DNA of 64,000 nt from Methylovirgula ligni. Its GTDB lineage: Bacteria; Pseudomonadota; Alphaproteobacteria; Rhizobiales; Beijerinckiaceae. The position numbers and the translations under genes are program-made. The notes below the pieces were generated by a model. The model did no database searches, was not told where the DNA came from, and worked only from the letters and a program-made list of their open reading frames with translations. The DNA lies in contig NZ_CP025086.1 of assembly GCF_004135935.1 (NCBI RefSeq), forward strand, positions 2,914,001 through 2,978,000, written 5' to 3'. Shown here in pieces: positions 17,330 to 28,458 of this stretch; the stretch's first letter is position 1, and every line of letters starts with the position of its first letter.

Positions 17330-18700
17330 TTAATCGATGCCAAGCGACTTCAGCTTGCGATGCAATGCCGAGCGCTCCATTCCAATGAATTCCGCCGTGC
17401 GCGAAATATTGCCGCCGAAGCGATTGATCTGCGCGACCAGATATTCGCGCTCGAAAACCTCGCGTGCGTCGCGCAGCGCCAGGCTCATCAGTTTCTCGCC
17501 GCCGGAGCCGTTCGGCGTCGAGGGAACGAGCGCGCCGATCTCCGACGGCAGCATGTCCGACGTCAGCTCCGTATTCGGATCGCCGGCCGCGAGAATCATC
17601 AGCCGTTCGACATTGTTACGAAGCTGGCGGATGTTGCCGGGCCAATCATGCGATTGCAGCACGGCCATCGCCTCGTCGGCGATTTTGCGCTTGGGCAAGC
17701 CCGTCGTCGCCGAGATCTGATCCATGAAGAACTCGATCAGCAGCGGAATGTCCTCGCGGTGCTCGGAGAGCGAAGGCACCCGGATCGGCACCACGGACAG
17801 GCGATGGAACAAATCCTCGCGCAGCGCCCCCTCGGCGATAAGACGCGGCAGATCGCGCGAGCTCGACGACAGGATGCGCACATCGACGTTGACACGAGTC
17901 GTGCCGTTGACGCGCAGGAAATTCTGATCGACCAGGACACGCAGGATCTTGCCCTGAGTCTCCTTGGGCATGTCGGCGATTTCATCGAGATAGAGCGTGC
18001 CGCCGTGCGCCTCCTCCAGCGCGCCGACCTTACGGCTCTGCTGGCCGTCGCGGCTCTCGACACCGAAGAGCTCGATCTCCATCATCTCCGGCGTGATCGT
18101 GGCCGAATTGATGACGACGAAAGGGGCGTTGGCGCGCGGCGAGGCATCGTGGATGCTGCGTGCGACAAGCTCCTTGCCGGAACCCGGTGCGCCCGTGATC
18201 AGCACACGCGAATTGGCCGGCGCGACCCGCTCGATCACCTGATGCAATTGATGGATGATGCTCGACTTGCCGACAATGCGATTGGCGGCGCCGGTGCGCG
18301 AGCGTAATTCGCTCAGCTCCCGCTTCAGCCGCGAGGCTTCGAGCGCACGCTCGGCGACGAGCACCAGCCGGTCGGCCTTGAACGGCTTCTCTATGAAATC
18401 ATAGGCGCCGACTTTGATCGCGGAAACGGCGGTTTCGATATTGCCGTGGCCGGAGATCATGACGATGGGCAGGCTTGGATGCGCCGTCTTCACCAATTGC
18501 AGGAGTTGCAGGCCGTCGAGATGCGAGCCCTGCAACCAGATGTCGAGAAACACGAGGTGCGGGCGCCGCGACTCGATCGCGGCAAGCGCCTCCTCCGCAT
18601 TCTTCGCGCTGCGTGTGCCGTGCCCTTCATCGGACAGAATGCCCGACACGATGTCACGGATATCAGCCTCGTCGTCGACGATCAGAATGTCACTTGGCAT
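17330..18700 (-). CDS. ntrX: Response regulator NtrX
   Basis: Partner of NtrY. The receiver domain holds the acidic pocket DDEAD and phospho-acceptor D53 in FLDIWLQG. An AAA+ domain follows, with Walker A ITGAPGSGKEL and Walker B TLYLDEIADM, then a Fis-type helix-turn-helix (GGNISRTAEFIGMERSALHRKLKSLGI). The sigma54-contact loop GAFTGA is missing: the equivalent stretch reads FGVESRDGQQSRKVGALEE. So this NtrX probably regulates sigma70-type promoters rather than activating sigma54, as described for several alphaproteobacterial NtrX proteins. It is separated from ntrY by 15 bases. Confidence 0.95.
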   Translation of the reverse strand: MPSDILIVDDEADIRDIVSGILSDEGHGTRSAKNAEEALAAIESRRPHLVFLDIWLQGSHLDGLQLLQLVKTAHPSLPIVMISGHGNIETAVSAIKVGAYDFIEKPFKADRLVLVAERALEASRLKRELSELRSRTGAANRIVGKSSIIHQLHQVIERVAPANSRVLITGAPGSGKELVARSIHDASPRANAPFVVINSATITPEMMEIELFGVESRDGQQSRKVGALEEAHGGTLYLDEIADMPKETQGKILRVLVDQNFLRVNGTTRVNVDVRILSSSSRDLPRLIAEGALREDLFHRLSVVPIRVPSLSEHREDIPLLIEFFMDQISATTGLPKRKIADEAMAVLQSHDWPGNIRQLRNNVERLMILAAGDPNTELTSDMLPSEIGALVPSTPNGSGGEKLMSLALRDAREVFEREYLVAQINRFGGNISRTAEFIGMERSALHRKLKSLGID

Positions 18701-18715
18701 GCAAGTCGAGCCCGT

Positions 18716-20974
18716 TCATTTGGCGCTTTCAATGACGGCAGACGAATGTTTTTCATCGATAAATTCAACATCGCGGTGCGATGCGTCACCTTTCGGGAAA
18801 TAAAGCCGGACGCAGGCGCCGCGGCCGCCAGGTGCATCGAGCAATTCAATGCCCCCGCCGTGGTCCTCGAGGATCTTGGCAACAATCGGGAGGCCGAGGC
18901 CGGTGCCTTCGGCCCGCGTCGTCATATAGGGCTCAAGCAGGCGGTGCCGATTTTCCTTCGGGAACCCCTTGCCATTGTCAGCCACAAAAATTTCGACAAT
19001 CCCTTCGGGCGTGACATCCAGCGAAATCGAAATCTTGCCCTTCATCGGCGCGATCTCCTCTTGGGCTAAGATGCCTTCGGTGGCGTTCTTGGTGATATTG
19101 GCGACGGCTTGCGACAGCAGCCGGCGGTCGAAATTGGCGATAACCGAAGATTCAGGCATCGCGTCGGTGAATTCGATATCGGGATGGCCGACGCGCATCA
19201 AGAAGATAACATGGCGTAGGCATTCCGTCACATCGTCGGGGACAAGCCGCGCGCGCGGCATCCGCGCGAAGGCCGAGAACTCGTCGACCATCCGTTTGAT
19301 ATCGTCCACCTGCCGTATAATCGTGTCGATACATTGGTCGAAGACATCGCGGTCGGTGACGATAAGGCGGCCATACTTGCGCTTCAGCCGCTCCGCCGAA
19401 AGCTGGATCGGCGTCAGCGGATTCTTGATCTCATGCGCGATGCGCCGCGCCACATCGGCCCAGGCCGCGGTGCGCTGGGCAGTGACGAGATCAGTGATGT
19501 CATCGAGCGTGATGACATAGTTTTTCTCGGCCTGCGCGCCCGATTCCGTCGTCACCACGAGGTTGAATGTGCGCTCGCGTCCGCCGCGATTGACGGAAAT
19601 CTGGCCGCGCGCCAGCCGCGTGCCGCCAGCCCGCGCCTCGTCAAGCACAGGCGTCACCTCTTGCAACACATCGTCGATGGCCTGCCCGACGGCGCTTCGC
19701 CCGTCTTCGTGCGGGATGAGCTTTTCCGCCGACGGATTGACCACCGTGATCAGCCCCCTGGCGTCGACGCCGATAACCGCCACAGGCACGCCCGAGAGGA
19801 CCGCCTCGGTGAACTGGCGGCGCTCGTCGATCAGATTGCTCGCGGCGATCAACCGGTTCTGTTGCAGGCGAATCTCGGACGTCATCTTGTTGAACGTCTC
19901 GCCGAGATGGCCGAGTTCGCCCTCGGAAGGGTTGACCGCGACTTGCGCCTCGAGATTGCCGGAGCCAACCTCGTCGGCGGCGGTGATCAAACGGCGGATC
20001 GGCGCAACGAGACCATTGGCGAAGGACAGGCCGACCCAGGTCGCGGCCAGCAGCATCACCAGCGCGATCAGCACATACATCGTCGCGAAGGCGATCTGGA
20101 TGTTGTGCCGATAAGCATCGAACATATCGTAGAACGTGATAAGCCGCCGGGCCTGCTGACCGAACTCCGAACTGAACGGGCCGACCGGCCGCGCGACGTA
20201 AAGATACGTGTTGTCGAACGCCTCCAGCTTTCGCAGCGCGACGAAGGTGCGCCCTTCGTCCAGGATCATGCACAGCGGCTCATTGCGTTGCGCATCGGCA
20301 AAATCGTTGGGCTGCGGCTGGACGACCGGCGCGCCCTCCTTGCCGCCGGCAACGACCTTGTCGTCAATCTTGCCGTCGGGATGGATCATCGCCGCCGCGC
20401 CGAAGCCGAGCGCCTCGACTCGAGAACCGAAGAATTCGTGGAACAACTGCCGGTCGGATTTAAAAAGCGAGACGCCGCGATCGAGGTCCGAGGCGGTCAA
20501 TTGCGCCTCGCGCAACAGCACGCGGCACTGGCCCTCCTGAAAGAACTGCGCGGCCTCGCCCGTGCGCAGGATGAAGCCGCGCACGTCGCGCAGAAACGCC
20601 GGGTTCAAGCTGCGGTCGAGCGTGATCGAACCGACGAGCGCCATGAGGATGGCCGGCACAATCGCGATGATCGTGAAGAGCCCGACGATACGGACATGCA
20701 GCCGCGCGCCGGCCGCCTGAGCCCGCCGCGCCGCGATGATCGACCAGGCTTCGACCATCACGAAGCCGACGAGAGTCAATATGCAAAGGAGATTGATGAC
20801 AAAGAGGCGCAGAACGACGACATCAGTCGGCGCGATCGGCGTGTAGCCGGCGAAGATCAGGAAGCTGATCAACGCCGCCGCAATCGCCACCACGACCGCC
20901 GTGCGGCCGAAGATCAGGCGCATCGGGATTTTGCGCGGCCTCTTCGGGTCGAGCGCACTCGTTGCTTCGCTCAT
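18716..20974 (-). CDS. ntrY: Sensor histidine kinase NtrY
   Basis: The 752-residue membrane kinase has three hydrophobic segments in the first 125 residues. A roughly 165-residue periplasmic domain and a fourth segment (YVLIALVMLLAATWVGLSF) follow. Then come a HAMP linker, a PAS domain (LSGVPVAVIGVDARGLITVVNPSAEKL), HisKA with the phospho-acceptor in RRIAHEIKNPLTPIQ, and a HATPase domain (NITKNATEG, DNGKGFP, GTGLGLPIV). It acts with NtrX on nitrogen, redox and envelope responses in relatives. It lies between ntrC and ntrX in one direction; the 161-base gap before it may contain a separate promoter. Confidence 0.95.
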   Translation of the reverse strand: MSEATSALDPKRPRKIPMRLIFGRTAVVVAIAAALISFLIFAGYTPIAPTDVVVLRLFVINLLCILTLVGFVMVEAWSIIAARRAQAAGARLHVRIVGLFTIIAIVPAILMALVGSITLDRSLNPAFLRDVRGFILRTGEAAQFFQEGQCRVLLREAQLTASDLDRGVSLFKSDRQLFHEFFGSRVEALGFGAAAMIHPDGKIDDKVVAGGKEGAPVVQPQPNDFADAQRNEPLCMILDEGRTFVALRKLEAFDNTYLYVARPVGPFSSEFGQQARRLITFYDMFDAYRHNIQIAFATMYVLIALVMLLAATWVGLSFANGLVAPIRRLITAADEVGSGNLEAQVAVNPSEGELGHLGETFNKMTSEIRLQQNRLIAASNLIDERRQFTEAVLSGVPVAVIGVDARGLITVVNPSAEKLIPHEDGRSAVGQAIDDVLQEVTPVLDEARAGGTRLARGQISVNRGGRERTFNLVVTTESGAQAEKNYVITLDDITDLVTAQRTAAWADVARRIAHEIKNPLTPIQLSAERLKRKYGRLIVTDRDVFDQCIDTIIRQVDDIKRMVDEFSAFARMPRARLVPDDVTECLRHVIFLMRVGHPDIEFTDAMPESSVIANFDRRLLSQAVANITKNATEGILAQEEIAPMKGKISISLDVTPEGIVEIFVADNGKGFPKENRHRLLEPYMTTRAEGTGLGLPIVAKILEDHGGGIELLDAPGGRGACVRLYFPKGDASHRDVEFIDEKHSSAVIESAK

Positions 20975-21135
20975 CCAGGTCTCTGCCCAAGCCTATTTGT
21001 CGGCCGTACCGACTGGCGTTTCATCCCACGAGGGCGGACGCGTTCTATCACAACCGCTGAACGCCTCAGCGTTGCGTTCGTGTAACGCTGTTGCGGAATT
21101 ACGACATTTCCGGGGCGATGGAAACCCCGTCCTGC

Positions 21136-22608
<1,473 letters not shown>

Positions 22609-22649
22609 TGCAGCTTTGCTCCTGAGGGCTCCGGAGAGCCAGTCCTTAT

Positions 22650-23809
22650 CTACGTCTTTTTCGCGCTGCGCCCGTCCAGTGGCGCGAACATCGGCATGAG
22701 CACTTTGAATATCGTCCGACGCGGTTGCGACTCGCATTCTATGGTTCCGCCATGATCCCCGATAAGTTTGGCGACCAGTGCAAGTCCGAGGCCACTCCCG
22801 GACGTTTTTGTGGTGACGAACGGTTCAAACAAATGCTGCCGTATCTCGGGCGGCACGCCCGGCCCATTGTCACGAACGCAAAATTGCAGCGGCAGATTCA
22901 CCGAGATGTCGGAATTCGGCAATTTCAGCCGCACGCCCGGCCGGAACGCCGTGGACAGTTCGATCTCGCCGTCGTCCCTCGCCTCGCCGACGGCTTCGGC
23001 TGCATTTTTCACGAGGTTGAGGAAAATCTGAATCAGTTGGTCGCGACTGCCGAGCACCGGTGGCAGCGACGGATCGTAGTTCTCGGTGAAGCGGATATGG
23101 CGCGCAAACCCCGCCTGAGCGATACGCTTCACATGATCCAGGATCGTGTGGATGTTGACGCTCTCGCGCTCCAGCGGCCGGCTGTCGGAGAAGGCCTCCA
23201 TTCGATCGACGAGTTTCACGATCCGGTCGGTCTCCGTGCAAATCAGCCGCGTCAAGGCGCGATCGGAATCGTTCGCGCCGATTTCGAGCAATTGCGCCGC
23301 ACCGCGAATACCCGAGAGAGGATTCTTGATCTCGTGTCCGAGCATGGCCGCCATGCCGGAGACGGACCGCGCCGCGCCGCGATGGGTGAGCTGACGGTCC
23401 ATCTTCTCCGCCATCGCGCGTTCCTGGATCATCACCACGACGCCCTCATCGAAATCGGACACCGGCGTGACGAAGAGATCGACCAATTTTTCCGTTCCGA
23501 GCCGCGGGACGCCGAGATCGACGCGATATTCGGTAATGGCGGAACTTTTCTCCTTTACCTGCGCGACGAGCGCCAGCAAGACCGAGTCACGCGGAAGCAG
23601 GTTCGCCAGCGTCTGCTGCAGCAGGATCGAGCGGCTGATGCCGAAGAAAGCTTCGGCCGCGGCATTGGCCTCGATGACGAAGCCGTCGGGCGCGATGGCC
23701 AGCACCGGATGCGGCAGCGCGTTCAGCAGTTTCGAAGCATCGCGAAAAGCTTCACCCGCCTTTTGCAGATCGCGCCGGCTGCGTGCGGTTTGAACCGATC
23801 TCTTTACGC

Positions 23810-23813
<4 letters not shown>
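22650..23813 (-). CDS. ntrB: Nitrogen regulation sensor kinase NtrB
   Basis: Soluble PII-controlled kinase/phosphatase for NtrC. A PAS domain ([20 protein letters not shown]) is followed by HisKA with the phosphorylated histidine in [18 protein letters not shown]. The HATPase domain has the N-box [10 protein letters not shown], the G1 box DNGPGVP and the G2 box GSGLGLALV. It is 387 residues with no membrane segment, as expected. Its ATG overlaps the dusB stop codon (ATGA). The dusB-ntrB-ntrC linkage is the classical nifR3-ntrBC operon of alphaproteobacteria. Confidence 0.96.
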
Positions 23814-24835
<1,022 letters not shown>

Positions 24836-24990
24836 GCTTATACTTTAGTCAAATTCCACTATAGACAATTGGTGCAGCGCGGCAACAACGACTTGGGCGT
24901 CAAGCCTAAGTTTTGGCGTCACATTGACGACGGCGGCGAAAAGCGACAGGACAGCGGCCCGTCCCTTCACTGGAAACCCGACCAGCGCCC

Positions 24991-26187
24991 ATGAGTGAAA
25001 CGTCCGATCTCGCAATTCTGGTTGTGGCGGCGGGACGCGGCACGCGGGCGGGAGGCGGCCTACCCAAACAATATCGGCCCGTCGCAGGCAAGCCCTTATT
25101 GACCCATACGGTTTTAGCCCTGCTCCAGGGCGCGCCCGGGGCGCGGCTGCTGGCCGCGATCCACCCCGACGATGCGGCGCTCTACAAAGCGGCACTTGGC
25201 GATCTCCCGGAGGAGTCACACGCCCGCCTGCTCCCGCCGGCCCTCGGCGGCGAGACGCGGCAGATCAGCGTCAAAAACGGACTCGAAGCCCTGGCCCGGC
25301 ACGGCGCGCCGCAGATCGTTCTGATCCACGATGGCGCGCGGCCCTTTCCGAACCGGGCGCTGATCGACCGGGCACAATCGGCCGCGCGCGCGCATGGCGC
25401 CGCCGTGCCGGGGCTTGCGTTGACCGACACGGTCAAGCAAATCGACACGCAGGGCCGCATCGTCGCCACACCGCCGCGCGAAAGCCTGCGCACGGTGCAG
25501 ACGCCGCAAGCGTTCCGATTCGACCTCATCCTCGCAGCTCATCGCAAGGCCGCGGAAGCCGGGCAAGCCGGCCTTACCGACGACGCGGCGATCGCGGAAT
25601 GGGCCGGGCATCCCGTTTATGTTTTCGAAGGCGAGCAGACCAATATGAAGATCACCAATGCGCAGGATTTTGCCGTGGCCGAAGCCAAACTCATCCGCGC
25701 GCTCGAAGATGTACGGACGGGCCAGGGCTATGATGTCCACGCCTTCGGACCCGGCGATCATGTCTGGCTCGGCGGCGTTAAGGTTCCGCACGATCAGGGC
25801 CTCGTCGGCCATTCCGACGCCGACGTGCTGAGCCATGCGATCACCGACGCGATCTACGGCGCGCTGGGCGACGGCGATATCGGCAGCCATTTCCCGCCGT
25901 CCGATCCGCAATGGCGCGGCGCCGCCTCGTCGATCTTCCTCGCCGCCGCTGTCGAGCATCTGCGCAAATGCGGCGGGATGCTGGCGCACGTCGATGCGAC
26001 GCTCGTCTGCGAGCGGCCGAAGATCGGTCCGCACCGCGAGGCGATCCGCAAGAATCTCGCGGAGATCATGAGCGTGTCGCTCGACCGCGTGGCCGTGAAG
26101 GCCACGACATCGGAGAAGCTCGGCTTCACCGGCCGCGAGGAAGGCATGGCCGCGCTGGCCATCGCCACGGTGCGGTTGCCGCTTTAG
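24991..26187 (+). CDS. ispDF: Bifunctional IspD/IspF of the MEP isoprenoid pathway
   Basis: A fusion of 2-C-methyl-D-erythritol 4-phosphate cytidylyltransferase (residues about 5-230) and 2-C-methyl-D-erythritol 2,4-cyclodiphosphate synthase (about 243-398). IspD motifs are VAAGRGTRAGGGLPKQYRPV, IHDGARPF and TDDAAIAEWAG. IspF motifs are GQGYDVHAF, HSDADVLSHAITDAIYGA, DIGSHFPPSDP and the C-terminal TSEKLGFTGREEGMAALAI. Fusion is usual in alphaproteobacteria. A 69-base near-copy of its 3' end lies about 0.7 kb downstream, beyond the methyltransferase gene. Confidence 0.96.
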   Translation: MSETSDLAILVVAAGRGTRAGGGLPKQYRPVAGKPLLTHTVLALLQGAPGARLLAAIHPDDAALYKAALGDLPEESHARLLPPALGGETRQISVKNGLEALARHGAPQIVLIHDGARPFPNRALIDRAQSAARAHGAAVPGLALTDTVKQIDTQGRIVATPPRESLRTVQTPQAFRFDLILAAHRKAAEAGQAGLTDDAAIAEWAGHPVYVFEGEQTNMKITNAQDFAVAEAKLIRALEDVRTGQGYDVHAFGPGDHVWLGGVKVPHDQGLVGHSDADVLSHAITDAIYGALGDGDIGSHFPPSDPQWRGAASSIFLAAAVEHLRKCGGMLAHVDATLVCERPKIGPHREAIRKNLAEIMSVSLDRVAVKATTSEKLGFTGREEGMAALAIATVRLPL

Positions 26188-26234
26188 CTTTTTAATCGCG
26201 ATGCCTTACGAAGGATTATGCAGGGCGGCAGATT

Positions 26235-26873
26235 ATGGATGCGCAGTTCTGGCACAACAAATGGCAGCGGGGTGAGATCGGCTTCCATCAGACCGACGCC
26301 AATCCGCTGCTCTCGCGCAATCTGCCAGCTCTAGGCCTAGCGCAGGGCGCGCGCTTGTTCCTCCCCTTGTGCGGCAAGACACGCGATATCCATTGGTTGC
26401 TCGCCGGCGGTTTCCAGGTCGTCGGTGTCGAACTGAGTCCACTCGCCGTCGAACAACTGTTCGCCGAACTCGGCATCGTGCCGCGCGTTTCGACGGCTGG
26501 CGCGCTGCGACGACACGAAGCAGATGGTCTCACAATCTTCGCGGGAGACATTTTTGCGCTCGATCGCGACGCCTTGGGCCGCGTCGATGCCATCTACGAT
26601 CGTGCGGCGCTCGTTGCGCTGCCCGGGGCGACGCGGACACTTTATGCCGCTCATCTCCTGGCCATTACCAACCGTGCACCGCAGTTCGTGATCACCTTTG
26701 ATTATGATCAGTCGCGCATGGATGGGCCGCCCTTCAGCGTGAACGAGGCCGAGATGCGAGGGAACTACGAGAACGCCTATCGCCTCAGCAGCGTCGAAAG
26801 CAGCGATATTCCCGGCGGCCTCAAGGGCTTCTGCCCTGCACGGGAAACTCTCTGGCTTCTTGAGCCGCGCTAG
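26235..26873 (+). CDS. tpm: Thiopurine S-methyltransferase family protein
   Basis: SAM-dependent methyltransferase, 212 residues, matching bacterial TPMT: FWHNKWQRGEIGFHQ at the start, FLPLCGKTRDIHWLLAGGFQVVGVELSP (motif I), then IFAGDIFAL, IYDRAALVALP and the C-terminal ENAYRLSSVESSDIPGGLKG. Such enzymes methylate thio-, seleno- or telluro-compounds; the natural substrate here is unknown. It lies between the true ispDF end and a second, degenerate copy of the ispF tail. This indicates that it entered by recombination at ispDF or that the tail was duplicated. Confidence 0.92.
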   Translation: MDAQFWHNKWQRGEIGFHQTDANPLLSRNLPALGLAQGARLFLPLCGKTRDIHWLLAGGFQVVGVELSPLAVEQLFAELGIVPRVSTAGALRRHEADGLTIFAGDIFALDRDALGRVDAIYDRAALVALPGATRTLYAAHLLAITNRAPQFVITFDYDQSRMDGPPFSVNEAEMRGNYENAYRLSSVESSDIPGGLKGFCPARETLWLLEPR

Positions 26874-26906
26874 AGGGCGGCTGAGGGCCATAAAGTTCAC
26901 CGCGCC

Positions 26907-26975
26907 CTCGGCTTCACCGGCTGCGTGGAAGGCATGGCCGCGCCGGCGATTGCGACGGTAAGGCTGCCGCTTTAA
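26907..26975 (+). pseudogene. Duplicate of the ispF 3' end
   Basis: Sixty-nine bases align without gaps to the last 69 bases of ispDF (26119-26187), stop codon included (TAA here, TAG there), with 10 mismatches. It encodes the C-terminal LGFTG-EGMAA-A-ATVRLPL segment only, with no start. The divergence suggests a copy from a related genome or an old duplication. Confidence 0.88.
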
Positions 26976-27147
26976 AATGCAACGCTAGCACTCTCTTCAC
27001 TCGGGTCGCAGTTCAAATCTTTCCTCGTGCGCCTATTAACTCATTGATTCTACAATGCCGCTTTGCCGGCGATTTTGGCCGCCTGCCTATGGCTCGATCC
27101 TAACCGTCGCCATTTCCCAAGCGCATAGCCCGACTAAATGAACTTTA

Positions 27148-27284
27148 GAGCTCGTTATTTTTCTATCCAGAGCTCGTTATTTTTTTATCTAGAGCTCTTG
27201 ACTTAAATCTTACGCTGTGGCCTAAGCCTCGTATGAGCTCTGGACAATAAATGAGCGAGTTGTTCGCTCAGGCCAAACGAGCTC
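27148..27284. promoter_or_regulatory. Phased GAGCTC array upstream of the DndB-family gene
   Basis: Five GAGCTC palindromes begin at 27148, 27170, 27192, 27235 and 27279. The spacings are 22, 22, 43 and 44 bases, so all lie near one face of the helix on a 22-base grid. The first two belong to a 22-base direct repeat (20 of 22 identical, with an AT-rich remainder). A sixth palindrome, TGAGCGA-GTTGT-TCGCTCA (27252-27270), sits on the empty grid position before the last site. A TTGACT at 27198 abuts the third site and could be a -35 element; no good -10 follows. The pattern suggests cooperative operator binding controlling the downstream gene. Confidence 0.65.
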
Positions 27285-27299
27285 TAATGGAGAAGTAAA

Positions 27300-28385
27300 A
27301 TGTCAAACTTTGAAGGTTTGGAGATTCGGGTCCCGGCAATGCGCGGCAAAATGGGATCCCGCACGTTCTACTCGGTGCTCATGCCGATGAGTGGCGTTCC
27401 GCAGTTCTTTAAGTTCACGAACTGGGCTGGTATCAGCCCAGAGGACCGCGAGCAGCGCGTTCTCAATGACAAGCGCGTCCCGGACCTAGCCGGCTACATT
27501 AGCGAAAACGAGGAGGATTATCTCTTTTCCTCCATCACGGCGTCCTACAAGTCGGAACCTCGCTTCGAACCTTATGTGCAGGGTTCAAATATTGGGATGC
27601 TCATCCTTCAGCTCGGCGACGAATTCATCATCAATGACGGTCAGCATCGCTGCGCTGGTATTGTGCGTGCACTCGAAAGCGGCGTTCCGATTGCCAAGGA
27701 CACCATTTCGGTCCTGCTGTTCCCGTGGGAGAATACCGAGCGAGTGCAACAGATGTTCTCGGACCTGAATCGCTTTGTACAGAAGACATCAAAATCTCTC
27801 GACATCCTCTACGACAAGCGTGACGAACATGCGGCCGCGACGCTCGGCATGATTGACAGGCTGCCTGTATTCAGAGAGCTCACGGACAAGGAGAACGTCT
27901 CGCTGGGTGTTAAATCGACCAAACTGTTCACATTAGCCGCACTTTATGATGCCAATGTCGAACTTCTTAAGGGTCGAGGAAAGAACGATACAGACGCTAA
28001 CATTGCATTGCTGGTGGACTATTGGAAGGCCGTCGCTCAGCACATGCCTGATTGGACGAAAGTCCTGAAAGGTCAAAAACTTGCGCTCGAATTACGGCAA
28101 GAAAAGATTTCTTCGCATTCTACCGTTTTGCGTGCCCTCGGCGGTCTCGGCCTCGACCTTCTCACAGGAGACGGATGGCAGGGGAAGCTTGCTGCCCTCG
28201 AAGCTATCGATTGGGGTAAGAGAAATTCCGAATGGGAGGGCGTGTGTATGTCCGCCAATTCGGTCCTCTCGAACCGTCAGTCTCGTGCCGCTACGAAGGC
28301 CTTTATCAAGGCGAAGTTGGGCATGCCGCTGAGCGATAGCGAAGCACGGTCGCTGCCGCAACCAATCACGGTTGCTGCCGAATAA
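27300..28385 (+). CDS. Orphan DndB-family (DGQHR-domain) protein
   Basis: The 361-residue protein has the family signature INDGQHRCAGI (DGQHR at residues 113-117) and a second conserved stretch MFSDLNRFVQKTSKSLDIL (152-170). These identify the DndB/DGQHR family. DndB is the transcriptional regulator of DNA phosphorothioation clusters, but no dndA/C/D/E genes are in the window. The start has an AATGGAGAAGTAAA ribosome-binding region. Codon choice and the AT-rich upstream DNA differ from the GC-rich neighbours, which suggests acquisition. It is bounded upstream by a phased operator-like array and downstream by a strong terminator, so it is a single-gene unit. Its role may be autoregulatory, anti-phage or a mobile remnant. 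Confidence 0.82.
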   Translation: MSNFEGLEIRVPAMRGKMGSRTFYSVLMPMSGVPQFFKFTNWAGISPEDREQRVLNDKRVPDLAGYISENEEDYLFSSITASYKSEPRFEPYVQGSNIGMLILQLGDEFIINDGQHRCAGIVRALESGVPIAKDTISVLLFPWENTERVQQMFSDLNRFVQKTSKSLDILYDKRDEHAAATLGMIDRLPVFRELTDKENVSLGVKSTKLFTLAALYDANVELLKGRGKNDTDANIALLVDYWKAVAQHMPDWTKVLKGQKLALELRQEKISSHSTVLRALGGLGLDLLTGDGWQGKLAALEAIDWGKRNSEWEGVCMSANSVLSNRQSRAATKAFIKAKLGMPLSDSEARSLPQPITVAAE

Positions 28386-28395
28386 TTCCCACCAC

Positions 28396-28421
28396 AAAAG
28401 GGCGGCTTCGGCCGCCCTTTT
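28396..28421. terminator. Bidirectional intrinsic terminator with TTCG loop
   Basis: GGGCGGC and GCCGCCC close a TTCG tetraloop, flanked by AAAA on the left and TTTT on the right. It can therefore end transcripts from the DndB-family gene and from cobT, which converges on it. Confidence 0.93.
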
Positions 28422-28458
28422 CCACTCGCACCGAAAAGCCACACCCGCGTATAGCCAA

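Noticed and set aside
19334-21085. 583-codon open frame on the plus strand opposite ntrY
   Set aside because: The ntrY frame has all kinase domains; the plus frame is a compositional shadow rich in Arg, Asp and His.
27147-27197. Tandem 22-base repeats considered as a CRISPR array
   Set aside because: The units are directly adjacent without spacers, only two to three copies exist and no cas genes are present; a regulatory array fits better.
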